Notes: a model not told the origin generated them from the letters alone. Shown: positions 14,201-28,510, counted from the stretch's first letter. The stretch is 64,000 nt of DNA from Sordaria brevicollis (GCA_033439795.1 JAUTDP010000008.1:248001-312000), one strand, 5' to 3'. Made by a program: numbers and translations.

Positions 14201-15650
14201 TTTTAAGTTAATAAAGGGTAGGAATTATTAATAATAATTCTATTAATAGGCCGTTAATCGATAACGACTTTTATTTTGCGTTTATTATTTATTATCTTCT
14301 AGATTATAAAATAAGGGTATTTGAAGGGGGTAGAACGCTTTATTTATTTTAATTTTCCGTTTTCGTATATTTTATTAAACGTTTCGTTTAAAATTTTTAT
14401 ATCCTTTAAACTAAGTTAATATAAGCGAAACGCGACTTTTTTACGGTATTAATTATTAATTAAATCGATATATAGTATTTCGTTTTTATTAATAACGACG
14501 GTATTAGTACCGTTATAAATATTATATTTATTAATTATTGCTTTAACTTTTTCGGTAAAGGCTGGGTCCTTTATATAAATTATAACGCTAAAATTAAATT
14601 TAATTTCGGGAATATTTTCGATTTTATTAATTCCTAAGGACGGAGTCCTAATTTAAATTTACTTTATTAAGTAAAACGAATTATCTTCTATTAAAGGTTT
14701 ATTTTTGGGAATTAATTTAATAATTTCTTTTATTACCCTATTAATTTTTAAATCTAATATAAGGGTTATTCTTTTTAATTCTTTTATATAATTAAATTCC
14801 TTTCCGATTTTTTTATTTATAACGGTTAGTATAATTTAGGCTTAATCGAAAGAAATTGATTTATATTTATCGAAATCGATATCCCGAATTATTCTAAATC
14901 GTTAATTTTTATAAAATTATATCGGAGTTGGGTTTGGGTTTGCTATTAAAATAAATTTAATTATATTTACATCGAAGATATAATTACAGATATATTTATT
15001 TTAAAATACGAATATAAAATTTTTTAATATATTAATTAATATAATAATATTAAAGTAAGCGTAATTTATAGGTATTTACATTTTGCAATATAATAGAATT
15101 ATTATATTATAATTAATTATAACTTTACGGGTAATTAACTTTATTTTACTATAGGTTTTAATAATTATATTACGATACGAATTAACTTTTATTATATTAA
15201 ATTTAGAATCGATTAAAATTGCGTTCGGGACGGTTTAGGACGTATTGAATAAGAGTTTAGCTAGGAATTTATTAATAACCTAAATTTTAATACGGAATTT
15301 AATTCGAATTACTTTACCGTTTATTATTCTTATTATAAATAGGTTAAAATTTGCTTATTATTTTAGAATTACGTTACTTTTTATAATATTGAAATTCTTT
15401 TCGATTAAATTATCGAATTCGACGTTAGCGTTTCTTTAAAGGAAATTTCGGTCGATAAAGATATTAAAATAGTTTATATCGATATAAATTATATATTCGG
15501 GGTCGAATTCGGTAAATTGGACTATAATTTAAAGGAAAGTATATAATATTCTTTCGATTTTAAAGGGTATTAATTTAATATTAATTATAAAAAAGTTAAG
15601 GCCGATTAACCTAAGGCTTATTATTATTATAGCGGCGGTATTCGGTTGGG
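11300..15650 (-). pseudogene. element A pol remnant (protease-RT-RNase H-integrase)
   Basis: The minus-strand reading near 14,020-13,900 gives KQLHPY followed by FVIIYIDDIIIF, the Ty3/gypsy RT catalytic block with both aspartates kept. Further downstream, near 12,620-12,500, a CPxC-like zinc segment (cysteines changed to tyrosine by G-to-A mutation) leads into KINRKTIPG and DFIIGLLK, the start of the integrase core. Many TAA/TAG stops show RIP inactivation. Protease and RNase H are inferred from position. The outer limits are approximate. Confidence 0.8.
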
Positions 15651-15999
15651 TAGGTTGTAATTTTAATTTAGGGTTATAGTAATCGTTATTTAGGGCGTAT
15701 TAGAGTATACGGCGACGAATTTTAAATCGTTAATAGTATTTTTTATATATAATTTATTTTAAATTATTAGGAAATACAAAGTAAATTAAAAATTAATTAT
15801 ATTTATTAATTATATAATAAAATATAGACGTAGCGCCGGCGTTAATAAATATAAAGGCTTTTTTTTCGTTAAAATTGGAATAGTAATTATATTTTTTAAA
15901 ATTTTAAGTACGAAGTTAATAAATTTCCTTATTAAATTTATTACTTATATTAATAATAATTTTACGTTCTTTATTAATTAAAAAGGTATTATTAGAGCG

Positions 16000-18900
16000 G
16001 TATATATTAGGTTTAATTTAGCGGCGGTAAAAATATTTATATAGGCGGCGAATTTAGGATAGTTTTTTATTTCCTTTTTTTTAAAGTTTACCCTTATTAT
16101 AGGCCTTTTAACGGTCGGATTCGTTAGCGAAGTTCTATTTCTATTTATTTTAATAATTAAAATAGCGGTTTAAATCGTAGGGCGGGTAATTTAGGCCGCG
16201 GTTATATATAATAGTATTTATAGGGGTTGGGGCGGCTTATTAGTAATTCGATTCGGTTATAACGTAATAGGAACCGTTAGTAAATAAATATTGGGTTTTA
16301 GGGGCGGGTAGAATTAAATAAATATTTTTGAGTAAGGTGAATTTTCTTTTTAATTTAGTTTTTATAAAACGAGCGTTAAAATCGGTATTATAGCCGCCGA
16401 AATTATTAATTAAGTTAAATCGATGGGTTTCGGTTTTTTATTCGATATATTTAATAAAATTATTGGTTAATATATTATAGGACGGTTTTTAAATTAATTA
16501 ACGTAAGTTAGGGTAAATAGCGAATTAAATATAGGAATTAATATTAAGGGCGTTATTATTTTTAAATTTATAATTTTAATATAGGATTTAGAGAATTGTA
16601 ATGCGGATTGGTTTATTAATAATATAATTTTTATACGAATATTTAATAGAATCGAATTTAGTTAGGATTTAATTTTTCGTCGGTTTAAAATGGGTAATTA
16701 AAGCAGCCTTTTAAGTATTTAAATCGATTTTATAGGCTATTCGCTATTAAAGATTTAATTAAATTATTTATTAGATTTTGGCTATTTCGTAAAATAATTC
16801 GTTGAAATTGAAATATAAATATTCGATACGGGTTAGGGTTATAACGTTCGATATAATAAATTCGAAGAATAAATAGACCGATTTATAATAAATATCCTTT
16901 TTATATATATAGTATTTATAATTTTAATATTTCAATTTAAATATATTGGAGTAGAAAAAACCGGTTTATTTAATTTTTTATCTTTAGAAATTTCCGTTAG
17001 GATTATTGCGGTTGAAAGCGTTATTAAAATTAGCGGCGAATTTAATAGCGATTTAATTTAGGGTTTAAACGTTATTATTAATAGTCGTTATTATTATAGT
17101 TTAAATTATAGTAATAAATTCGGTTCCGCCGAATTAATTTTATTAATTTCCGTTTTAATTTTAACCGGTAGATTAATTTTAAAATTAATCTTCCTTTTGG
17201 TTTTAACTTTAAGTTTAGTTACGTCCTTAGGATTGGGAATTACCGTTATTTTAATTATAAAGGTTTATTTAGGATATAAAGTTAAAAAATTGTATTTTAG
17301 GGTCGAAATCCGAATTGGGTTATTTTATATTTCGTTTAAATATAATTTAAACGGTATTAATTAAAGGTTTTGCGAATTTAGGGATTTAATTAATTATTTT
17401 CGATAGGAAAGTTATTAAACTTAATAATAATTTTTAAAATATTTAAAATTATAATTAATTCGGTTTAATTAGAATATATAGTAGATTTTAAATTAATTAT
17501 TAGTAATTATTATAGGAAATTTTTAACGTTATATCTAATAAATAGTTATTAAGAGAATATATTAAATTAATTAGAAGAGGAAAAAGATTTCGAAAAGGGT
17601 TACGAAATTGGGATAGAATTTTCTCCTTTTTTTTATCGGTTTAGTAAAGTAAGGATAGGGTAAAAGTAATTTTATATTAATTCTTTATTTTTTTTTCTAA
17701 ATTCTTCGTTACGTTAACTCTTTTTTTGCTTTTATTTTTTAATTTATTAAACTCTATTTCGTAAAATTTAAGTTAAGGACGAGAATTATTTTAAAGGAAG
17801 AACGGCCTTATAACGGATTAGTTTCGGTATTAAATAGCGTTTTCGTTATTTGTAATTAATTTTACGGTTATTTAAAAGTTTGAACCGGTATTTTCCGTCG
17901 GTTTATTTCTAAAATTGCCTTCTTAATAAAATTTTTCGGTTGGGTTTAAGCTAAATAAATTAATAATTTAATTATTTTAAGATAAAGGAGAATTTAGCGG
18001 TTAAGGTTCCTTTTATATATAATTATTAATTTAAATTAGTAAAGGAGGGGATAGAATATTAATTTATATAGGAGATAAATTACTTTAAATTAATTACGGC
18101 CTATAATAAGCTTTAAAATCTTTTGCGTAATTTTAAAAGTTTTTTATTAATATAAAAGATTAAGTAAATACCCCCTACGGGTTTAAATTAAATTATATTA
18201 TAATTAGTATATTAGGGGCGTTTAGGAGTTCTTTATTATTTATATTAATTTAAAGTAAAATATATATTAATAATAATTATAATATATAAGAGGGTTCCCG
18301 AAATAAGTATATTAAGGATTGGGTTTCTCGTATTATTATATAACGTATTTCGTTTTAGTATTTAATTTACAATTTAATAAAATTAGGTAATTATAAATAT
18401 AAAATATTTTTTAATTTAAGGGTTACGTTAAGGATAAATTTAGATTCGATATATTAATATCTTTTTACTTCGGGGCGGATTTTAATATTCGAAATATTAA
18501 CGGCAGCGGTAATTTAATTATATTTCTTTAATTTAAATTAAATTTTAAATTCGAATTTAATATTAGTTTTATAATTAATTATAATAAAATAACGTCGAAT
18601 TCCTATAAAAAACGAAGTTAAATACTTTTTTAATTTAAGTTAAGCGTTAATTTAAGAGTTAATATTAATAAAAGGATAATAACCTTTTATAAAAAACGAA
18701 ATTTAATATTTCTTTAATTCGGTTCGGGCTTTAATTTAATAATTAACATCGGTAAAAGAATATCGAATTTTTAAAGGAAACGAAGTTCGATACTTCTTTA
18801 ATTGAATTTTAATTATTTATAATAAATTAAGTACGGATTTATCGTTTAAAGTAGTATAGGGGTCGTTTTTATCGGTTTTTAAACCGGTATTTATTTCGCT

Positions 18901-19480
18901 TTTAGGAGCGGAGACGTTTATTTTATTTAAGGAAGGTAACGGGTTATAAGGGTAATATAAAGTGGAATTTAATATAAATAAATATTATAAATTTATAATA
19001 ATTATATATTTTATATATAATATTTAGTTTTATATATATTCGGGGTTTAAAATATTATAATAAAAGAAAACGGGGTAATTATTAAATTTATAATTGGGTT
19101 TTATATTATTATTATTATTTTAGGAAAATAAATTATCTTAATTATTAAATTAATTAAGAGAATTTTAAATATTAGACGTAAGTAGGACGAATTATTCGAT
19201 TTAGAGAAATATAGTAAGGGATTAATCATTTTAAATAAATTTAACGGTTTATTTAAAAAGGTTTTTAAAAATATAATAATTTAAATTTTAATAAATTAAA
19301 TATAAGGGTAATACCGTTAACCGTTTCGTAATTCGAATTAACGTTAATAATATTAATTCGGTATTTGAAGGTTGCGGTAAGGAGTCGATAACCGCTTTAA
19401 ATCGTTTTTTTAAATTATTTAACGCGATTCGGTATTATAACGTTACTAAATTCGCGTAGACGAAATCTAATATATACCGA
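16000..19480 (-). pseudogene. element A gag-side remnant
   Basis: Lies on the minus strand between the 5' LTR (19,676-19,918) and pol. Around 19,390-19,300 the minus strand reads as an open stretch (RFKAVIDSLPQPSNTELILL) consistent with the start of a gag-like protein, and near 16,200 there is a Y-x2-Y-like run that could be a mutated zinc knuckle. Homology is not clear enough to assign domains. The limits are approximate. Confidence 0.4.
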
Positions 19481-19675
19481 AGGTTCTATTAGATTATAGG
19501 GTCTTTAGGGTCGAGTATAGGTATTAATAATTAATAAAATAGGATAAAAAATAATAACGATGCGAAGCGGGGCTAAGCCGAAGCGTTAAGAAATTCTTTA
19601 GGTTAGGTTATCCGTTGCGAAGTTTTTAAAAGAAAGGAAGAATATTAATAATTAAAATTATTATTGGGTATTATT

Positions 19676-19918
19676 TATTAGATAGTATAAATTTATAACG
19701 TAAAATCTTTGATAAATTGGATGATTATAGAATATAATAATTAATTTAGGAGAGAAATTGAATTAAGGCTCGACTTTTCGGCTATTTATTTATATATAGG
19801 AGTTAATTCGGGTCGTCCTTGACCCGATTCTTACGATATTAGAAGAAGAAGGTGAGTTTACGACCGATTTGATATCGAGTCGTAGTTCGTCTCGACCTAT
19901 TCCCTTTTTCCCTTTATA
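19676..19918 (-). repeat. element A right (5') LTR
   Basis: 243 bp, partner of 8,587-8,829. Begins TATTAGATAG (RIP-altered TG start) and ends TTTATA, followed directly by the GGGGT duplication. Confidence 0.93.
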
Positions 19919-19923
19919 GGGGT

Positions 19924-20102
19924 TCCACTTTAAAAGACGCGCTAATTACGGTTCGCGACCGCGCGTTACGGCAATTATTAACTTATACTTATTAACCGCT
20001 ACGGCCCGCCGGCCGGTTAAGTGAATATAACACTTATATACCTATATTAAATTCAATTAGTAATTATATATATAATACCGGTATACGAAGTATCTTATAT
20101 TA
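19924..20102 (-). repeat. element D left (3') LTR, second part
   Basis: Remaining 179 bp of D's left LTR. Together with 8,422-8,586 it gives 344 bp, the length of the right LTR. It keeps the CG-rich core GCGACCGCGCGTTACGGC, which survives because RIP here targets CpA rather than CpG. Confidence 0.92.
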
Positions 20103-23100
20103 AATCCCGGCCGCTAAAAGAAGAAATTATTATCCTTAATAAGAATAGTATTACTATTTCCTATAGGGAGAACGACAATAACCTTTTTTATCCGCTTAAT
20201 CCTTTTTATTTATAAATTTTACGCAATAAGAGTTAATAATATATATTTTATAAATAGAATCCTTCCACTCGTTTAAGCGGTATTTCTAATAGTCTTTTAT
20301 TAATTCCTTTATATTTAATATCTTTTTAATATCTTTTTAATTATTATATTCGTAGTTATAACCTTTCTACTTAATATAATATTAAAGCTCTTTATTTATT
20401 TATTTATATAATATAATTTTATTAAATTCGTAACGTTTACCGAATTTTTCGGCCTTTAAATCGCTTTAAGAGTCTTCAATTAGACCGGAGGGCGGGAGAG
20501 TCCGATTAAAGGGGTTTTTACTTTTCGGGGTTAATATAAAATAGGTAATTAAAATAATTGGGTGAATTTTTATTAATAGAAGTAATTCGAATTTATATAC
20601 AAAATAACCGACTTTCTAAATTATTTTAAAAGGACCCGATCGTTATTAAAAAACCTTATAAGAGGGTTAATTAAGAAAATAGTAATTATAATTCAATTTA
20701 AAGAATACTTTATCGCCTACTTATATTTAAATTTATTAATAATAAACGTTATAACGTTTTTTCGTATTAATTATAGCGAAGTCTATAATTAATTATACGT
20801 CCTACCGAATATAATTATAAATAGTAGCGTTATTTTAAAACGAATATAATTATTAAATATTACCGGTAATTATATTTAAAAATCCAACGAAATTATAATT
20901 AAAAAGGTATTTATAAAGGGACGCTTTAATATTATTAATAAACGTACTATTAAAATTCTATTATAAAGATAAAATAATAATTAATTAATTATAGCCTAAT
21001 TCGTAAATAAAAATATAAAAGCGGATAATTATTTCTACGGTTTAATTTTTACGTTCAATTACGCTATTATTTAAAGCGTAGTAAATAATAATTATAAATA
21101 ATTTAATACCTATAATCTTTTATATACCTTTCTAATAATCTAAAATAAATTTTTAATTATAATTTAATATAATTCTAATTAAAAAGCCCTAATCGGCGAA
21201 TAATATAGTACGAATTATAATAATACCCTATTCTTCGGTAATATACGTAATATATCCGGGAATAAAGAATATACGTTTTAAAATCTTATTTATAATAAGT
21301 ATTAAAGAATTGTAAATTATATAATCGGGTATTTACTATAGCATATTTGAGGCGGAAACTTTTAATTAACCGATTATAAAATTAAAAGAAATAATACGTA
21401 TAAAGAATTATTCTTCAATACAGATTAATTAATAATTATTTATAAGCGAATTTCGGTCGGTTTAATTAAATTAGTAAATTAAATAATATTTAATATACTA
21501 TTTAATTTAATAGGTTTTATTCGGGAAGGATACTCTTTATAAATTATAAAGTATATAATTATAGCCGAAATAATATTTCTTATTATATATTACGTATAGG
21601 ATATCCTTAATAAATTAATAAAAGATATATAATACTTTAATTCTATTTACTTATATATTATAAATAAAATTATTATATATAAAGAAAGGATAATTAGGTT
21701 TAGAAAATACTTTATTATCTTCGGTAATTTATTTATTATTCTTTAAATATTCGAAAATACCTACGAATTTCTTATCCTTCTTATAAATTACGCGGTAATT
21801 ATCCCTAATTTCGTCGGCTATTTACACTTCCAAAAATATATATTATATATTATTAAAGACAATAACCCCATTAAGGTTAAAATCGTTAAGAGTATTTTAT
21901 TTAATATAGAATTTATTAAAAGCGTTAAGAATAAAATTCAATTTACCGGGGATATAGTAGACTTTTAATTTATATTATAATAAATAAATAAATACGTTAA
22001 TTAAACGCCTATTCGCTCGGTTAATTAACGAAGTATAGAATGAAATTTATTTTATAATACTTTTAATAAATAAATAATTAATAAAAACGATAACCGGGTA
22101 TTTATAAGCGTATAAAAGGGTACGGAGCGTCCTTATTACCCAAATTAAATAAGTAATTTCTAATTCGGAAGGGCTATATTTTATTTCGGCTTTAATTAAA
22201 ACCTTATTTAAAAATATAATAAGTATAATTTAATTTATTAGGATAGGAATACCCTCGATTTATTTATAATTAAGTCGAAGGTAAAATAATATTCTTTTAA
22301 AATTACGTTCAAAAAATTTATTAATTTAGAGAAATATTAATTAAGAGGGATTTAAATAATAGAAAATTGTAGGATTTTTATAAATAATATTTTAAATAAT
22401 TTCGAATAATTCAATTTCCGCGGGGGTAGGCTCGAAATAGGTTTTAATATAATAAGCAGTATATTTAATAGGCTTATTATTTTTTATTTTACTTTATTCT
22501 TTATCGGTAATTAAGAAGGATACTTTATAGTTTTATAATGGCTTAATAAATTAAGTGTAATACGCAATTAAATAGCGTAAGAAGTTAGAATTATTAATAT
22601 ATTATTTTAAAACTTTTAAATTAAAAGGGAAGGTTAAATTTTTAAATATTTCGATATAATCCTTTATAATAAATATACCGAATTTATTGACGTAGAAATT
22701 TAGGAATTCAACGTTAAAATAGCCTACGTACGACTTTTTAGGCGAAAGGATAATATTCTTAGAAACGAATAAAGAGAAAATTATATCGAAATATTATAAA
22801 TAATTATTAATAATATCGTTAATAATAATTATATTATTAATATATACCCGGTAATAGTTTTTATAATCTTTTAATAATATATTTATAAACTTTTAAATAT
22901 AGGTTAGAATATTTTTAAAATTTATTTATATAATAATTAATTATTCTAATCTTTAATAAATTATTAGCGTAAAACGGTCTTAATATTTTTATTATATTCT
23001 AAATTAATAAAAAAAAGCGATAATATTAATTACTATAATAATAACCTTATTTTTTATAAATATAATAATTTCTCTTTAAAATAGAAGGGAATAATTATTT

Positions 23101-25179
23101 AGAATTATTAGGCTATTAAAGATTCGAAAATTAATAACCGGTTAGCCTTTTAATCCTATTCGAATTTCTCGTTAAATTATAAAAATTGGATAAGCGAACG
23201 GCGTAACGTATTTAACCCAATTTATTTTACTTTATTTATAAAAAGCGTTAAAAACTTCGTTTATAATTACTTAATCTTTTTTATTTAATAAGTAAAAACG
23301 TACAACTATTTTATAATTTTATTAATTATTAATTAGGGGAATTTTTATTATATTTTCCACGGGTATATTTATTAATCCGCCCTCCTTCTATAAATTGAGG
23401 AATTTATCGATAAATTTTTCAAAGGCTATAGCGTTTCTTTTATTACTAGTATAAATATAAACTCCCTCCTTCGTAATAATTTCGGGAATTTTTTCGTCTA
23501 TATAAATCCTTAATATAAATTATTTTTTAAGAGCCTTAAATTAAGCGTTAGGGGCCGGGGCCTCTATTTTATTACCTTCGGTAATAATTATAAATTTTAT
23601 ATTAGGTATTAAATTAAATTCGATATAATAGGGATAGTATAATTAACGGTAATAATTTTAATTATTTTGGATATTAATAGAATTGGGTTATTTTTTATAA
23701 TATTGAAAATTTCTACGGCAATTACTATTTCGTAAATATCGGCCTATAAAGCGGAGAAATATCCGTTTACTTTATTTTCGGTAATTATTTTAATATAATA
23801 TTTATATTGAAGAGTAAGCGAATTAATCGAAGAGTTTTTTATAAGAGCGATATATAGGGTACGTATATCGACGACCGTATTAGTAAAAATTTTATAATTC
23901 GAAGTAAATAAAAAACTTTTATTTTTAAGGAGTAGTTTATAAAAGATAAGGATTATACGTTCCTTATTTAATCGAAAAATAACCTTTTTTAATAAAATTA
24001 CTTTCTTAATATAAGAATTAAAATTCTTTAATACTTCGAAGGTAATATTAAAATTATTTTAAGGAAGTAAAATTTTGGTAATTCGGTAATTTATATAAAT
24101 TTAATACGGGTAAAAGAATAAATTAGCGAATAAAAAATTTAATTCGAATTTATTTATTATTTATTTAACGGCGATAGTTTTTAATAATATTATTTTACCT
24201 TTATAATTCTTCTTTAGAAAGTAGAAGGTAAATATTACTTATTTTATAAATTTAATGGTTTTTCCTCTTACTCTTTTAATTTTAATCGAATAGTCCGTTA
24301 ATATAGAATATTCTACTATTTATAGAAAAGCGTAATCGATAATAATTTTACTAATTTTAAAATTAATATAAATTTTTACATTTAGGGAGGCGGAGGTAAT
24401 TTTAATTAAAATTCGTAAATAGGTAAAACCGGATAAAAATCCCTTATTTAATTTTTTTTCTTCGTATAATTAAGCTTATTTAATCGGAAGAATATTAATA
24501 TAATAGGTTATATTAAATTTATTAGGGGAAGGTTCTTAATAAATATCGAAATATATAAATAATAGGTTGCGGGATGGGAAAACTTTTTTATATTTATTAT
24601 ATTTACATCGATAAGGGTTTAAGGGTAATATTATTTCGATAATGGGTCGTTTAGTATATTTATAACCTTTTACGTATTAACGTTTAATAATTACCGAATT
24701 AAATTCTTTTAAATATTTAGAATAAATTAATTCGTTACCGTATATATAATAAACGTTAATTTTTAAATTATTATTATTATTATTATTTAAATCGTTAATA
24801 TAATTAGCGACGTCGGTATCCGTACTATCCTTTTTATTTACATTTAAATTTAAAGTAATATAATAAGCGTATTCCCTATCCTCTTTATTTTTATTATAAT
24901 TACTATTCTTTTAGGAACTTTAATTTTTATTATTATTGTAATTATAATTATTATTATAATTATTAGAGCGATTATTTATATAATTATTTTCGCGATCGCT
25001 AAAACGATTGGAATTACGATTATTAGTACAGTTGCCGCCGGAATTATTAATACGACCGTTGCGATTAAAGGGTACGGTATTATTAATTAATAATTTATTA
25101 AAGGACGAGCCGGGTTTAATATAAGGATATTTATTTCGCGCGTATATTACAAATACTTTATAAATATTTTTAAAGGTAG
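20103..25179 (-). pseudogene. element D pol remnant (Ty3/gypsy)
   Basis: Minus-strand coding DNA of D up to the insertion point of B. Positions 22,870-22,600 encode the RT palm block (VYINNIIII), then FVSKNIILSPKKSY and GYFNVEFL, then the connection segment with FKNLTFPFNL. This order is diagnostic of Ty3/gypsy. The catalytic YIDD has become YINN through G-to-A change. RNase H and integrase should lie at lower coordinates, towards 20,103, but I did not resolve their motifs. Numerous RIP stops. Confidence 0.75.
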
Positions 25180-25415
25180 TGTAACGGCATGGCCGTCAGG
25201 GTCCTCATATAACGTCATAGTTACCTATTACTAGGACTATCGCTGGCAGTTACCTATCGGTGCTATTCACTTATCGCTAAGTCTAGGTATAAAACTTCGA
25301 CCAGTATATCCCACCTTCCGCATTTAGAAATTTCCCTTCTTCTTCAATTTAGTATTTTCGATCCAATATATACCTCGCTCTATCCTTAAACGTGTAAAGG
25401 CCTCGCGCCGTTATA
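25180..25415 (+). repeat. element B left (5') LTR
   Basis: 236 bp, begins TGTAACGGCATGG and ends CGCCGTTATA. Partner of 28,616-28,851. The mismatches I see are transitions. Confidence 0.93.
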
Positions 25416-25606
25416 ATACTAAATTCTTTCCCTTCTTAAATCGTATAAATATTAAATTCTTTTTATATATTCGTCCTAGCGCTAGCAATACGGATTATAT
25501 TTTATATCGACTTAATTAATCGCATTTTGTTGTTGTCGGCGAGTAAATGGTTTTGCTCGTCGAGCTAACGAATATGCTGGCGCATGGTGTTAGTTACGAA
25601 TTAACG

Positions 25607-26210
25607 CTAAGCGAGCCAATTACTATTAATAGGAACGGGACCGGTGGGACGAATAGCCGGCGAGCTAATCTCCATCGGGGAGCTACTACGGGAAAGTATA
25701 CGAATACCGCTATTATTCGGGGGAATTCTACCGCTACCGCTACGTAGCAAATTACCGCTACCGCTACGGGGTAAACTATTACTATTATTATAGGGGATAT
25801 TACCTAAAGGAATACAACCGCCGATTAAATTATCCTTATTAGAAAGGAGGAGTTCGCAATAACCCTTTTAGAAGTAATCGTTAACCGACCACTTTTTATA
25901 GCGAATAAATTGCTTTAGGGTACCGGTAAAGCCGTCGCTAATAAAGCGAAGGTAAATCGCGCTAGTAAATTCCTTAATAATAATACGGAAGTGGATAAAA
26001 TAGTCGCGGAATTCGCTACTAATCGGGTCTTTATTAACGACCTTCTTTTAAAAAGTATTACGGAGATTGTAGAAACCGCGAAGTATATCGATTATATAAT
26101 ATAAAATTATTAAAGTATATTAAATAGCTTAATTAAATTTATTTAAAGATAAATTAAAATAGGAAATATTAATAATATAGAAAATAGTAATTTATTTAGG
26201 TAATTAAAAA
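25607..26210 (-). pseudogene. minus-strand coding remnant near the left LTR of element B
   Basis: Minus-strand frame from about 26,210 to a TAG at 25,607-25,609, roughly 200 codons with only three or four RIP-type stops. The last 160 codons are fully open. It contains FRDYFIHFRIIIKEF, LRFISDGFTGTLKQF and KKWSVNDYF, then a Ser/Gly/Arg/Pro-rich tail. The composition resembles a gag-type structural protein with a disordered end, but I do not recognise the family. The tail (25,540-25,770) retains CA and TG dinucleotides and is far less RIP-mutated than its surroundings. It reads towards the 5' LTR, antisense to the element. Confidence 0.6.
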
Positions 26211-26875
26211 TATAATAAATTAATTTAATAATAACCTTTATATAGGTATTATAACCTAAAACGGCCGGGAAGGTAAGAAGGGCCTTAATTAATTAAAGGG
26301 TATAGGCGAAATACGGGGGAGTACGGATATAATTTCGGAAAGATTAACGTAAAGATAGAATATAATAAAAGGAAGATTTACCCTTTCTCTAATATATAAA
26401 AGAATTTATTATTAATAAAGCGTTTAATAATACGTTCGAAATTAATTTTAATATTAATATTAACTATATTAAATATAAAGGTCGGCGAAGGAAGGCGAAG
26501 GGGAAATAAATTTTCGCCTTTATCCTTATTAAAAGTTTTTATTATTTTACGGAATACTTTAGCGTATTTTTAACGGGGAATAACTATTTTAAATCGATTA
26601 TTATTATTAAAGGAAGGAAAAGCCTAAAAAAACCCGGGGGGATAAGGGGTTTTTATATTTAAAGGAGGGAAATTTTTATATTAATATAAATTATAGTAGA
26701 AATATAATTATAATAGAGGGAAGAAGAGAATAAAAAGAATAAAGGAAAATTTAACGATTAAGAGGTTTAATAGCGGTTAAAAAAGTAAATAGGTAAAGGA
26801 GTAAAAGGCGGAAGGCGGTAATAAATAGGGAATAGGATAACGGATTAAAAAAATAAAGTAATTTAATATTTTAAT

Positions 26876-27110
26876 GTAACGGTAAATAAGAGGGATAAGA
26901 CGGATATTAATCGCGTTAGCGGTAGGTGTGTACTACGATTATAGAACGCCGAAGAAGCGGCGCGGATAGGTCCGCGCCGAGAAATATAGCCGGGGTTTTT
27001 ATCCGGGGCGCTTAACGCCTACGGTTTTATCCTACGGGGAATCGGAGATGGACCCCATACTATATTAGCGCTAAAGATTTAGCTAGGGAATAAGAATCTT
27101 ACTTGACTTA
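26876..27110. other. GC-retaining patch in the middle of element B
   Basis: From TGTAACGGTAAATAAG near 26,874 to about 27,110 the sequence is CG-rich (GGCGCGGATAGGTCCGCGCC, GGGGAATCGGAGATGGACCCC) between two divergently read coding remnants. It could be a shared promoter region or a decayed solo LTR. I found no second copy or target duplication. Confidence 0.35.
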
Positions 27111-27679
27111 ATTAATCGGTATTAATACGTTTTATAATAAACGATATCGACGAACCTTATAGTAGAAAACGTTATCGTCTAATTTTTCGAATTCCCGAAT
27201 TTATATTACCGGCGTTATTTATAATACAATTAAATTAGCTTCTAGCTAATTAAATAGTATTTTTTCTTTTTCCGTAAGAGGATTTAATTTTATAAGTAAA
27301 ATTAATAATTAGGGTATAGTACTTTAAAGGACTTAGGACCGTAGGTACGCCTACTATTCGAATTAATTAAGAATAAATATATTAATGGAGTGTAAATGCG
27401 GGAGCCTTATAGTAATTTTAATTATTTATATAGGATTCGTCCTATTTATTTCTTTAAATTTTATAATAAAGGTTCGCCTTTACGTATTTGCGCGTTTTAT
27501 TCTAAATGCGTCGCCTTTTCCTTTATTATTTTAAAAAATTATAAAAATATTGAAAAAAAAAAAAAACTTCAAAACCCTCTTCTTTCCCTCTTTTTTTCCA
27601 ATAATTACCGAAATTACTTTCGGCTAATTGTAAACGATTATTATTAATATAAGCGTTAATTTACCCTTTATTATAAATT

Positions 27680-28510
27680 AAATAATCTACGTATATTATA
27701 ACGAGTTAAACGCTCTATGCAATCGAATTACCGAATTTAAGACTATATTTAATAATAAATTTATTAAAATTATACTCCTTAACGTCGATAAATTTACTAA
27801 TATTTAATATATTTTTAAATTTTAAAAGCTTATAATAATTACGAAATTATATATCGATAAATAAATTCTCGGTTCGGAGGAAGCCTAATTTTTCTATATT
27901 TATTTATATTTAAACCCGAAAATCTAATCCCTTCTCGCTTATTTCCTTATTTAAACGGATAAATCCTATACCTATAACGTTTAAATTTTGTTTAAAGAAT
28001 TATTTAAATATTTTAATAACCCTAATAAGGTTTATTAAACCCAAAAGCGTTTTTAAAATTTTAAATAAACTAAAAATAAATCGTTTATTACCTTCCTAAT
28101 TAAATTCGAACGCTAATTTTACGCCGCTAAAATTAATAAGTGGCCGGAGGATATTAAATTTACCCTTATTTATTATATAATTTTGCTAAATATTTATAAC
28201 GAATTCGTTATTAAAATTTAAAAATTCATTAAAGGAGGAACGGCTATTATTTCATCGAATTATTCGGGTAATACCAATTACGGTTACGGTTCTTCGTCCT
28301 AAGATACGCGCTATATTAATAATAGAAGTAATTGTATAAAAATTGGTAACATCGACGTTCGTTTTAATTCCTTTAATTTTACGTATATCCTTAAAAACTT
28401 TGAGGATAATAACGTTTCGTTTTATAATTCTTATAATAATTTTAACGCCCGTATTACGGAATTAAAATAATACTATATTAAGTAGTATTAAGTAGAACCT
28501 TAATAACCTA
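27680..28510 (+). pseudogene. gag-like remnant of element B
   Basis: Plus-strand frame with TAA/TAG stops at glutamine or tryptophan positions. It contains LFKYFNNPNKVY, then FLIKFERxFYAAKINKWP, then KFTLIYYIILLNIYNEFV. This follows the Ty3-type gag core pattern: a spaced dipeptide region, then F-x-x-F-E, a tryptophan-proline step, and a hydrophobic helix. It ends about 100 bp before the polypurine tract of the right LTR, an unusual position for gag. Confidence 0.6.

Larger units (their letters stand above)
8587..19918 (-). mobile_element. LTR retrotransposon A (Ty3/gypsy, 11.3 kb), nested in the LTR of D
   Basis: 243-bp LTRs at 8,587-8,829 and 19,676-19,918, flanked by perfect GGGGT duplications (8,582-8,586; 19,919-19,923). 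The uninterrupted right LTR of D around 39,434 shows the empty site with a single GGGGT. By eye the two LTRs differ at about 33 sites, all transitions. RT (intact YIDD block near 13,960) and then integrase (near 12,500) read on the minus strand, so the order RT before integrase is Ty3/gypsy. A purine-rich AAGGGGC lies beside the left LTR on the minus strand, fitting a polypurine tract. At 11.3 kb it is long for a fungal Ty3 element because about 2.4 kb follows integrase. RIP stops throughout. Confidence 0.93.

Noticed and set aside
26874..27110. A solo LTR inside element B (starts TGTAACGG like B's own LTR)
   Set aside because: The similarity ends after about eight bases and no matching end or target duplication could be found.
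27396..27647. 83-codon plus-strand open stretch inside element B
   Set aside because: It bridges the CG-rich patch and an A-run, has no motif, and is in a low-stop region by composition.
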